64,000 bases of DNA, taken from contig CAKTDC010000014.1 in NCBI GenBank assembly GCA_934541015.1, forward strand, positions 10,939 to 74,938. Reading direction: 5' to 3'. Of this stretch, positions 56,772 through 64,000 are shown in pieces; position 1 is the stretch's first letter; each line of letters begins with the position of its first letter. The position numbers were made by a program, and so were the translations under genes. This stretch comes from an uncultured Luteimonas sp. GTDB taxonomy: Bacteria; Pseudomonadota; Gammaproteobacteria; Xanthomonadales; Xanthomonadaceae. Under the pieces are notes generated by a model. The model did no database searches and was not told the DNA's origin. It saw nothing but the letters and a program-made list of their open reading frames with translations.

Positions 56772-57020
56772 CGGATCGGTACTGGGCCGGGAGCGGCGGG
56801 TCAGTCCCAACAATGGAGGCGGGAGGGGCGATCTTCAACCGTGGGCCGGAGCGGGCCGCCGGGGGCGCGGTCGCGCCTCGTCCCGCTGCTGCGGGCGGCC
56901 TGTGCGCGACGGCGTCGGCCGCGCGCACCGGAGCCGCGCCGCCAGCGAAACCGGGGCGATGGCCAGGGGGAGCGGTACCTGCTGCGCGGTCGCGGCCGAC
57001 GCCGCGCCTGCACGGGAAGC

Positions 57021-57287
57021 TCAGCCCTCGTCCGGGTCGGCGCCTTCGTCGGCCTGGACGACGCCGCCGCCGGGGCCGACGCGCACGTTGCGGGCGGGAA
57101 CCACGGTGGAAATGGCGTGCTTGTAGACCATCTGGCTGACGGTGCTGCGCAGCAGCACGACGAACTGGTCGAAGGATTCGATGGTGCCCTGGAGCTTGAT
57201 GCCGTTGACCAGATAGATCGACACCGGCACGCGCTCGCGACGCAGTGCGTTCAGGAAAGGATCCTGCAAGGACTGTCCCTTGGACAT
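57021..57287 (-). CDS. hfq: RNA chaperone Hfq
   Basis: The 88-residue protein is the Sm-like hexamer that pairs small RNAs with mRNAs. [29 protein letters not shown] (residues 6-34, read in parts: [24 protein letters not shown]) and the Sm2 motif [11 protein letters not shown] (about 54-64) are canonical, including Tyr25 and Lys56-His57. The short C-terminal tail is acidic ([11 protein letters not shown]). It lies 90 bases after miaA, as in E. coli. Confidence 0.98.
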   Translation of the reverse strand: MSKGQSLQDPFLNALRRERVPVSIYLVNGIKLQGTIESFDQFVVLLRSTVSQMVYKHAISTVVPARNVRVGPGGGVVQADEGADPDEG

Positions 57288-57377
57288 TAGGTTTTCCCCG
57301 TCTTGGTTATTGTTGTGTCCGGCCCGCGGCCGCATCGCCCGACCCGCGCTTTCCCCTGCGGCGGCGACCCCGCGATG

Positions 57378-58340
57378 TTACACAACCTCACCGAGGAAGA
57401 ACGCGAGCGCCGTCGCGAGGGCGGCCCGGTCTTCCCCGGGATCGAACCAGCGCAATCCGGGGCGTCCGCGCAGCCAGGTCAGCTGGCGCCTGGCCAGCTG
57501 CCGGGTGGCGAAGATGGCGCGGTCGCGGAAGGTCGCGGCATCGGTTTCACCCTCCAGGTGCTCCCACGCCTGGCGGTAGCCGACCGCGCGGATGGCAGGC
57601 AGATCGCGCGGCGCCGGATGCGAGCGCAGCTGCGGCAGCGCGCGCAGGGCGCGCACCTCGTCGAGGAAGCCGGCGGCCAGCATCGCGTCCAGGCGCACGG
57701 CGATGCGCGCATGCAGTACCGCGCGTTCGCGCGGCGCCAGTACCAGCTGCAGCAGACGGACCGGCAGCCGCGGCGCAGCCGGAGGCGCGCGCTGCCAGTC
57801 GCTGATCGGGCGCCCGCTGATCCGGAACACCTCCAGCGCGCGCCCGATGCGCTGCGGGTCGCCGCGTCCGATCCGCGCGGCGGCGGCGGGATCGACCCGC
57901 GCCAGCTCCGCGTGCAGCGCCGGCCAGCCGCGCGCGCGCGCATCGGCTTCGATCCCCGCGCGCACCACCGGGTCCGCTTCCGGCATTGGCGACAGCCCCC
58001 GCAGCAGCGCGTGGAAGTACAGGCCGGTGCCGCCGGCGAGGATCGGCAGCTTGCCGCGCGCGAGGATGCCGTCGATCGCCGCGCGCGCATCGGCGGCGAA
58101 CCCGGCCGCCGAATACGCCTGCCAGGGATCGCGCAGGTCGAGCATGTGGTGGCGCACGCGCGCCTGCTCGTCGGCATCGGGCTTGGCCGCACCGATATCC
58201 AGCCCGCGGTAGACCAGGGCCGAATCGACGCTGACGATCTCGCCGCCCAGGCGCTCGGCCCACTCCATCGCCAGCGCGCTCTTGCCCGAGGCGGTCGGAC
58301 CCATCAGGGCGATGGCGGGCGGTCGGGCGTCGGCGGGCAT
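57378..58340 (-). CDS. miaA: tRNA dimethylallyltransferase MiaA
   Basis: The 320-residue enzyme adds the isopentenyl group to A37 of tRNAs reading UNN codons. The P-loop is [11 protein letters not shown] (about 14-24), followed by [19 protein letters not shown] (about 36-54), [15 protein letters not shown] (about 102-116) and [12 protein letters not shown]. Length matches the family. ATG 58340 starts [20 protein letters not shown]. It is the first gene of the reverse-strand block in this window; mutL, which often precedes it, is not here. Confidence 0.97.
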   Translation of the reverse strand: MPADARPPAIALMGPTASGKSALAMEWAERLGGEIVSVDSALVYRGLDIGAAKPDADEQARVRHHMLDLRDPWQAYSAAGFAADARAAIDGILARGKLPILAGGTGLYFHALLRGLSPMPEADPVVRAGIEADARARGWPALHAELARVDPAAAARIGRGDPQRIGRALEVFRISGRPISDWQRAPPAAPRLPVRLLQLVLAPRERAVLHARIAVRLDAMLAAGFLDEVRALRALPQLRSHPAPRDLPAIRAVGYRQAWEHLEGETDAATFRDRAIFATRQLARRQLTWLRGRPGLRWFDPGEDRAALATALAFFLGEVV

Positions 58341-58430
58341 GCGCCGATTGTGGTGCATCCGGCCGGACGCGATAACCCCGTTCGCGCCGCCGGCCCGTTG
58401 ATGAGGTTCGACCACCCTCGGAGATCCACC

Positions 58431-60158
58431 ATGCAGCGCAACGCCCTCGCCACCGCCCTGGTCCTGGCCCTCGCCCTGGCCGCCTGCAGCAGCACCCCCG
58501 CGCCCGGGGAGGAAGCCGTCGTCTTCGATGCGCCCTCGCCCATGGACGCCCACGCGCCGCCGCCCGCTCCTCCGGCACCGCAGCCGTCGCTCGACAGCAT
58601 CACCGTCACCGGCAGCCGCCTGCAATCGCGCGAAATGCGCGCGGCACCCGCGGCGGCGGTGTCCCATCTCAAGCAGTCGGCCCCGATCGCGGACGGCTTC
58701 CACGCGCAGCCGGCCAACACCGAGAAATACGCCGAACGCAGCGACAACCCGGTGCAGCGCGCGAGCGAGCAGCCGGTGTCGACCTTCTCCATCGACGTCG
58801 ATACCGGCAGCTACAGCAACGTGCGCCGCATGATCCGGCAGGGCGTGCGCCCGCCGGCGGACGCGGTGCGCGCGGAGGAGTTCATCAACTACTTCGACTA
58901 CGGCCATCCGGCGCCGGCCTCGCTGGCCACGCCGTTCCGGGCCACCACCGAGCTGGCGCCGGCGCCGTGGAACGCGCAGCGCCAGCTGCTGATGATCGGG
59001 ATCAAGGGCTACGACGTGGACAGGTCCGAGCTGCCGCCGGCCAACCTAGTGTTCCTGCTCGACACCTCCGGCTCGATGAATTCGCCCGACAAGCTGCCGC
59101 TGCTCAAGCAGTCCTTCGCCGAACTGGTGCAGCAGCTGCGCCCGCAGGACCGCGTGTCGATCGTCGTCTACGCCGGCTCGGCGGGCCTGGTGCTGCCGCC
59201 GACGCCGGGCGACCGCAAGCACGAGATCCTCGCCGCGCTCGAGCGGCTGCAGGCCGGCGGCAGCACCAACGGCGGCGACGGCATCCGCCTAGCCTACGCG
59301 ATGGCGCGGCAGGGTTTCGTCAAGGACGGCGTCAACCGCGTCATCCTGGCCACCGACGGCGACTTCAACGTCGGCACCGTCGACGGCGGCTCGCTGGAGA
59401 CGATGGTCGCCGACCAGCGCAGGTCCGGCATCGCGCTGACCACGCTCGGCTTCGGCACCGGCAACTACAACGACCATCTGGCCGAACGCCTGGCCGACGC
59501 CGGCGACGGCAACCACGCCTACATCGACACCCTGCTCGAAGCGCGCAAGGTGCTGGTGGAGGAGATGTCGTCGACCCTGCTGACCATCGCCCGGGATGTG
59601 AAGATACAGGTCGAGTTCAATCCCGCGGTGGTCGCCGAATACCGGCTGATCGGCTACGAAAACCGCCTGCTGCAGCGCGAGGACTTCGCCAACGACCGGG
59701 TCGACGCCGGCGACATCGGCGCCGGCCACGAGGTCACCGCGCTGTACGAGATCACCCTGGTCGGCTCCGGCGCCGAGCGCCTGCCGCCGCTGCGCTACGG
59801 CCGGCAGGGACCGCCCGACGCGCGCAGCGCGGAAGAGCTGGCGCACCTGCGGCTGCGCTACAAGCGTCCGGGCGAATCGCAGAGCCGGCTGATCCAGACG
59901 CCGATCCTGCGCGCGTCGCTCAAGCCGCGGCCCAGCGACAGCCTGCGCTTCGCCGCCACCGTCGCGGCCTGGGCCGATGCGCTGCGCGGCGGCAGGCACC
60001 TGGACGGCTGGAGCTGGCAGTCGATCGCCGAGCAGGCGGCCGTCCCCGGCGCCAGCGATCCCTGGGGGCTGCGCCGCGAGTTTGCCGGACTGGTCGCGGA
60101 CTCGCGCGCGCTCGTCGATCCCGACGGCACGCCGCGGATCGCCGGAGGTCAGGACTGA
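58431..60158 (+). CDS. von Willebrand factor type A domain lipoprotein
   Basis: The 575-residue product has a lipobox (LALAAC, Cys near residue 19). A Pro-rich linker leads to [12 protein letters not shown], a TonB-box-like segment. The vWF_N region follows, with [17 protein letters not shown] (about 123-139) and EEFINYFDY. The VWA domain then starts, with the MIDAS motif DTSGSMN at about 211-217, and TDGDFNVG near 307. The last 230 residues are the DUF3520-type domain found in this family. Metal-ion-dependent binding is expected; partners unknown. It converges with, and overlaps by ten bases, the GGDEF-EAL gene. Confidence 0.9.
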   Translation: MQRNALATALVLALALAACSSTPAPGEEAVVFDAPSPMDAHAPPPAPPAPQPSLDSITVTGSRLQSREMRAAPAAAVSHLKQSAPIADGFHAQPANTEKYAERSDNPVQRASEQPVSTFSIDVDTGSYSNVRRMIRQGVRPPADAVRAEEFINYFDYGHPAPASLATPFRATTELAPAPWNAQRQLLMIGIKGYDVDRSELPPANLVFLLDTSGSMNSPDKLPLLKQSFAELVQQLRPQDRVSIVVYAGSAGLVLPPTPGDRKHEILAALERLQAGGSTNGGDGIRLAYAMARQGFVKDGVNRVILATDGDFNVGTVDGGSLETMVADQRRSGIALTTLGFGTGNYNDHLAERLADAGDGNHAYIDTLLEARKVLVEEMSSTLLTIARDVKIQVEFNPAVVAEYRLIGYENRLLQREDFANDRVDAGDIGAGHEVTALYEITLVGSGAERLPPLRYGRQGPPDARSAEELAHLRLRYKRPGESQSRLIQTPILRASLKPRPSDSLRFAATVAAWADALRGGRHLDGWSWQSIAEQAAVPGASDPWGLRREFAGLVADSRALVDPDGTPRIAGGQD

Positions 60159-63067
60159 GCCGGGCCTCCGGCGGCATCGGCGTCCGCGTCCACCGGGGGC
60201 GCGGGCGCCGGCCTGCCGAGCAGGAAACCCTGGCCGTAGGTGCAGCCCAGCTGCAGCAGCAGCTGGCGCTGCTCCTCGGTCTCCACGCCCTCGCCGACGG
60301 TGTCGATGCCGAGCGTGCCGGCCAGGGCCACGATCGCGCGCACCAGCGCCAGGCTTTCGGCCTGCATCTCGCCGTCGAGCCCGGCCACGAAGCTCTGATC
60401 GATCTTCAGCGCCTGGATCGGGAACCGGTGCAGGTAGGACAGCGCCGAGAACCCGGTCCCGAAGTCGTCGAGCAGCGCCAGCACGCCGCGCTTGCGCAGG
60501 GTATTGAGGATGCGCAGCGCGCGCGGCGCGTCGTCGAGCAGCGCGACCTCGGTGATCTCGATCCGCAGCCTGCGCGCATCGGCGCCGGCCTCGTCGACCA
60601 TCTGCAGCAGGCGATGGGCGAAGTCCTCGGCACGGAAATGCCGCGGCGAGACGTTGATCGAGACATAGCCGTCGTGGTGGCGCGTCATCCAGTCGATCAC
60701 GTGCCGGTAGAGCAGCCAGTCGACCTGTTCGATCAGGCCGCTGTCCTCGCCGACGCCGACGAAATCGGCCGGCAGCAGCAGGCCGTGCAGTTCGTGGTTC
60801 CAGCGCAGCAGCGCCTCGTGGCCGTGCACCTCGCCGTCGGACAGCCGCACGATGGGCTGGAAATACGGGTCGAAGCTGTCGCGCAGGATCGCGCGGCGCA
60901 GGTCGCCTTCCAGGTCGAGCAGGCGCATCGCCTCGGCGCGCATCTCCTCGTCGAAGCGCTCGCTGCGGTCGCGACCGCGCGCCTTGGCGCGGTACATCGC
61001 CGCGTCGGCGTCGCGCAGCAGCTCCTCGCCGTGGCGGTAGCGCGACTGCCAGGTGGCGATACCGATGCTGGCCGAGGGGAACACCTCGCGACCGGACACC
61101 CACAGCGGGCGCCCCAGCCGCTCGAGGATCCCGGCGGCGAGCGCGTCGGCGTGTTCCGGATCATCCACCCTGTCGATGAGCACGGCGAATTCATCGCCGC
61201 CGAGCCGGGCGACGATGTCGTGCGGACCGATGGCGGCGCTGATCCGGCGCCCCACTTCCACCAGCATCGCGTCGCCAGCGGCGTGGCCGAGGCTGTCGTT
61301 GACCAGCTTGAAGCGGTCCAGGTCCAGGAACAGCACCGCGAACGGGGAGCGGCCGGGCGCCTGCATTTCCGCGATCGCGCTGTCGAGCCGCTCCAGCAGC
61401 GATACCCGGTTGGGCAGGCCGGTCAGGTGGTCGTGGCGGGTCTGGTGGACCAGACGCTGCTGCGCGCGCATGCGCTCGCTGATCTGCGCGCGCAGCTTGC
61501 GGTTGGCCTGCTCCAGCTCCTGGGTCCGCGCCTCGACGCGGAACTCGAGTTCGGCGTGCGCGGCCTTGAGGTACTCCTGCGCGCGCTTGCGCACCAGGGC
61601 GTTGTCGATGTGGTAGCCGACGAAGGTCAGCAGCTCCTGGTCGGCCGGCGTGAACTCGACGGCTGGCGTGTAGCTCTGCACCGCGATCACGCCGACGGTG
61701 GCGCCATCGCGGACCAGCGGCACGCCCAGCCAGCAGTGCGCCTGGGTGCCGCGGCTGCGCACCGCGTTCTCCCGCTCCAGGCGCGCGATGGTGGCGCGGT
61801 CGGCGAGCAGCGGCCTGCCGGTGGAAATCACGTATTCGGTCAGGCCCTTGGTCAGCCTGCGCGGATGGCGCACGCGGTCGCGCTCGTCCACCGAGTACGG
61901 GAACTCGATGTGGCAGCCGTCGCCGCCGAGCATCGCGATGTACAGGTTCTTCGCGTACAGCAGCTCGCCGATCACGCCGTGCAGGTCGGCGTAGAACTTC
62001 TCCACGCTGCCGGCCATCACCGACATCTCGCTGATCCGGAACAGCGCGTTCTGCAGCCGTTCGGCGCGCTCGCGCTCGATGATCTCCGCCTCGAGCACGG
62101 CGTTGGCGCGCTGCAGTTCGCGGGTGCGCTGCTCCACCCGCCGCTCGAGGTCGGCCAGCGCGTGCTTGCGGTCGAGCGCGGTCAGGATGTGCTGGGCGAC
62201 GAACTCCAGCAGCGCGCGCTCCTCGTGCGAATAGCGCTGCGGCCGGTCGTAGCTCTGCACCACGATCACGCCGCAGACGCGGCCGTCGCGGCGCATCGGC
62301 ACGCCCAGCCAGTCGGCGCTGTCGGGCCCGTGCGCGGGATCGGCGGGAACGCCGAGCTGGGAGCGGATCAATTCCGAGGGACCGAGGATCGGATGCCCGC
62401 GGCGCAGCATCGCCACGGTCAGGCTGTTGGGCATCTCCGAGATCGGGATCTCGTGGTCGGGATCGCAGACCCAGGGGTCGAGTTCGTCCACGAAATAGAT
62501 GAAGCGCAGCGTCTCGCGCACGTCGTCGTAGAGCACGATGTAGAAGTTGGTCGCCGGCATCAGCCGGCCGACGATGGCGTGGATCCGGGCCAGCATCTCG
62601 GACATCTCCAGCGAGGTGCCCGACAGGTCGGCGATCTCGTACTGCGCCTGGCGCAGGCGCTCGGACTTGCGCAGCGATTCGATGCGCATGCCGTCGCGCG
62701 CAGCGCGCAGCGCCGAAGCGACCAGCTCGCGCGCCAGCAGCAGCCAGCCGTCCTGCAGCCCGCGCGGCAGCTGGCGGCCGGCCTCGACCACCAGCGACAG
62801 CCTCGCGCCCTCGGCCGCCCAGCCCGATCCGATGCGCCCCGCTCCGGGCTGCCCGCCCTGCCCCGCGAGCAGGTCGCGGGCTTCCTGGAGCGCGGCGGCG
62901 GACACCGCACCGGCGCTGGACTCGCCGCTGCCGAGCGTCGGATCGTTCCAGCACAGCGCCACCGCCGAACCGGCCGGCAGGCCGCCGGCAAGGACAGCGG
63001 CCACGGCGCCGGGGCCGTTGGCGGCGGCGTGCCGTTCCACGGATGTCTCGATCGCCTGCGCGCCCAC
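60149..63067 (-). CDS. GAF-GAF-GGDEF-EAL cyclic-di-GMP signalling protein
   Basis: The 972-residue cytoplasmic protein has two GAF domains (about 120-290 and 330-480) linked by coiled coils (RRVEQRTRELQRANAVLEAE). A GGDEF domain (about 535-695) has intact RLGGDEFAVL near 624. An EAL domain (about 715-955) has HEALLRW, NVSPRHF, EITEVAL, DDFGTGFSAL, KIDQSFV and GVETEEQ all present. Both synthesis and hydrolysis of cyclic-di-GMP are therefore possible. The inhibitory RxxD site usually five residues before GGDEF reads GPHD, so product inhibition is likely lost. The start is GTG 63067 with AAGGGG upstream. Confidence 0.92.
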   Translation of the reverse strand: MGAQAIETSVERHAAANGPGAVAAVLAGGLPAGSAVALCWNDPTLGSGESSAGAVSAAALQEARDLLAGQGGQPGAGRIGSGWAAEGARLSLVVEAGRQLPRGLQDGWLLLARELVASALRAARDGMRIESLRKSERLRQAQYEIADLSGTSLEMSEMLARIHAIVGRLMPATNFYIVLYDDVRETLRFIYFVDELDPWVCDPDHEIPISEMPNSLTVAMLRRGHPILGPSELIRSQLGVPADPAHGPDSADWLGVPMRRDGRVCGVIVVQSYDRPQRYSHEERALLEFVAQHILTALDRKHALADLERRVEQRTRELQRANAVLEAEIIERERAERLQNALFRISEMSVMAGSVEKFYADLHGVIGELLYAKNLYIAMLGGDGCHIEFPYSVDERDRVRHPRRLTKGLTEYVISTGRPLLADRATIARLERENAVRSRGTQAHCWLGVPLVRDGATVGVIAVQSYTPAVEFTPADQELLTFVGYHIDNALVRKRAQEYLKAAHAELEFRVEARTQELEQANRKLRAQISERMRAQQRLVHQTRHDHLTGLPNRVSLLERLDSAIAEMQAPGRSPFAVLFLDLDRFKLVNDSLGHAAGDAMLVEVGRRISAAIGPHDIVARLGGDEFAVLIDRVDDPEHADALAAGILERLGRPLWVSGREVFPSASIGIATWQSRYRHGEELLRDADAAMYRAKARGRDRSERFDEEMRAEAMRLLDLEGDLRRAILRDSFDPYFQPIVRLSDGEVHGHEALLRWNHELHGLLLPADFVGVGEDSGLIEQVDWLLYRHVIDWMTRHHDGYVSINVSPRHFRAEDFAHRLLQMVDEAGADARRLRIEITEVALLDDAPRALRILNTLRKRGVLALLDDFGTGFSALSYLHRFPIQALKIDQSFVAGLDGEMQAESLALVRAIVALAGTLGIDTVGEGVETEEQRQLLLQLGCTYGQGFLLGRPAPAPPVDADADAAGGPAQS

Positions 63068-63280
63068 CCGATCCCCTTGTTCCGGAGCCGCGTCCCATTC
63101 CGGACAAACGCCAACCACCGCCGATTGCGGCAACCCCGCTGCTCCCCGGCGGCCGTTGAACCTATCATGCACCAGACCACTGCCCTGCTCCCGGCCCCTG
63201 CCCGCATGCCCGGACGGCTCCGCAGGCGACGTGGGCGGCCAGGCTTCACCTCGGCGCAGCCAGCGCTTACGCTGGCGCGG

Positions 63281-63856
63281 ATGAACGACCTCCATGCCAG
63301 CGCCGACGCCAGCAGCGACGAGTCGCTGATGCTGGCGTGGGCGGCGGGGGATGTCCGCGCCTTCGAGGACCTGTACGCGCGCCACCGCGTCCGCCTGTAC
63401 CGCTTTCTGCTGCGCCAGCTGCGCGACGGCCCCACCGCTGACGAACTGTTCCAGGACATCTGGCAGAAGGTGATCGCGGCGCGCGAAGGCTGGCGCCCGG
63501 AGGCGAGCTTCGGCACCTGGCTCTACCGCATCGCGCACAACCGCCTCGCCGACCACTGGCGCGCGCGCCAGCACCGGCCGCCGGCGCCCGACGACGCCGA
63601 CGAGCGCTGCGCGCAGGTACCCGATCCGGATACGCCGGAGCGGCAGCTGTCGGAATTCGAGCAGCGGCGGCGGCTGCAGCTGGCGCTGGACGGACTGCCC
63701 CCGGAGCAGCGCGAAGTGGTGCTGCTGCGCCTGGAGCAGGAACTGACGCTGGAGGAGATCGGCGAGATCACCGGCGTCGGCCGGGAAACGGTGAAATCGC
63801 GCCTGCGCTACGCGATGGACAAGCTGCGCGCGAACCTGGGAACGGCCCCCGCATGA
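63281..63856 (+). CDS. ECF-type RNA polymerase sigma factor
   Basis: The 191-residue sigma factor has region 2 (about 25-95: AFEDLYARHRVRLYRFL, ADELFQDIWQKVI, FGTWLYRIAHNRLADHWR) and region 4 (about 130-185: LPPEQREVVLLRLEQELTLEEIGEITG split at residue 151, then GRETVKSRLRYAMDKLR). The divergent GGDEF-EAL gene starts 213 bases to the left. Its stop overlaps the ATG of the next gene (ATGA), the usual arrangement with an anti-sigma factor. Target promoters are unknown. Confidence 0.94.
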   Translation: MNDLHASADASSDESLMLAWAAGDVRAFEDLYARHRVRLYRFLLRQLRDGPTADELFQDIWQKVIAAREGWRPEASFGTWLYRIAHNRLADHWRARQHRPPAPDDADERCAQVPDPDTPERQLSEFEQRRRLQLALDGLPPEQREVVLLRLEQELTLEEIGEITGVGRETVKSRLRYAMDKLRANLGTAPA

Positions 63857-64000
63857 GCACGCGCGACCGCGAACCGCTGACTCCGGACGAGCGCGACCTG
63901 GCGCAGCGCCTGGCGCGCCTGGGCGGGCCCGGTCCCGCGCCTGGCCTGGACGCGGCCATCCTGGCGGCGGCGCGGGACGCTGCCGGCCGCGGCGCGACCG
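63853..64000 (+). CDS. Probable anti-sigma factor, N-terminal fragment
   Basis: Only the first 49 residues are in the window (MSTRDREPLTPDERDLAQRL and a Gly/Ala/Pro-rich continuation GPGPAPGLDAAILAAARDAA); the gene runs off the right end. The ATGA overlap with the ECF sigma gene and the acidic helical N-terminus suggest its cognate anti-sigma factor, as in xanthomonad sigma/anti-sigma pairs. No catalytic or zinc-binding motif is visible in the fragment, so the call rests on position. Confidence 0.6.
   Translation, partial: MSTRDREPLTPDERDLAQRLARLGGPGPAPGLDAAILAAARDAAGRGAT

Noticed and set aside
63071..63280. Extension of the GGDEF-EAL protein to an upstream start near 63574
   Set aside because: The extension would overlap the ECF sigma factor gene and consists of shadow sequence. 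GTG 63067 has a ribosome site and leads directly into the recognisable protein.

Overview
The window is GC-rich chromosomal DNA from a gammaproteobacterium, most likely of the Lysobacteraceae/Xanthomonadaceae (Lysobacter or Luteimonas type). This is inferred from base composition, the family-typical housekeeping blocks (mfd, rlmKL, minCDE, bpt, gcvP behind a glycine riboswitch, miaA-hfq-hflX-hflKC-yjeT-purA), and short palindromic repeats of the kind that litter xanthomonad genomes. Genes are packed densely, many with 4-base GTGA or ATGA overlaps. I saw no phage, plasmid, CRISPR array, complete insertion sequence or tRNA/rRNA gene. Functional calls come from reading motifs; no database search was possible.

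Layout. 1-1404: the 3' end of mfd and a histidine-phosphatase lipoprotein. 1923-11716: the least familiar part. A large ATPase-LuxR regulator is followed by a same-strand run of eight genes encoding exported proteins, lipoproteins and one Yip1-type membrane protein, which I cannot assign to a known system. One member carries five perfect LPGDHF hexapeptides, and two pairs of lipoproteins look like duplicates. 12027-16309: a small secreted protein, aquaporin Z, and a reverse-strand pair of a hydrolase and RlmKL, the latter with a palindromic element inside its coding frame. 16487-20069: an AmpD-like amidase, thioesterase TesB, a DUF2007-type membrane protein and an unusual sigma factor fused to a membrane domain. 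20160-27404: a six-EF-hand protein, Bpt, a nuclease/phosphatase-fold lipoprotein, and a translationally coupled run from an SPFH protein through a ribbon-helix-helix protein, a DUF4177 protein and a CPBP protease to a VanY-type peptidase. 27411-31855 (reverse strand): AlkA, DUF423, a SRPBCC membrane protein and a NarL/DesK-type two-component pair.

32046-34586 holds a GNAT gene coupled to minCDE. 34627-38762 has an HEAAH protein, an M2 (ACE-like) peptidyl-dipeptidase lipoprotein and a Bcr/CflA exporter. 38886-42227 is the glycine riboswitch and gcvP, with a 120-base repeat element inserted in the leader. After a FUSC transporter (42423-44306) comes a copper and denitrification island, 44348-48553: a TonB-dependent copper receptor, a DUF2946 protein and a nitrite reductase NirK with an extra N-terminal cupredoxin domain. 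Two FNR/Dnr-type boxes precede nirK. 48669-50878 has a MATE exporter and a spermidine-synthase-like enzyme, divergent around a perfect 20-base palindrome.

51123-58340 (reverse strand) is the classic block, transcribed miaA, hfq, hflX, hflK, hflC, yjeT, purA. An array of six palindromes sits between hflC and yjeT. 58431-64000: a von Willebrand-domain lipoprotein, a GAF-GAF-GGDEF-EAL cyclic-di-GMP protein, and an ECF sigma factor with the start of its probable anti-sigma partner at the right edge.

The best candidate for something undescribed is the 1923-11716 regulator and lipoprotein locus. The nirK copper island and the repeat insertions into rlmKL, the riboswitch leader and gcvP are also notable.
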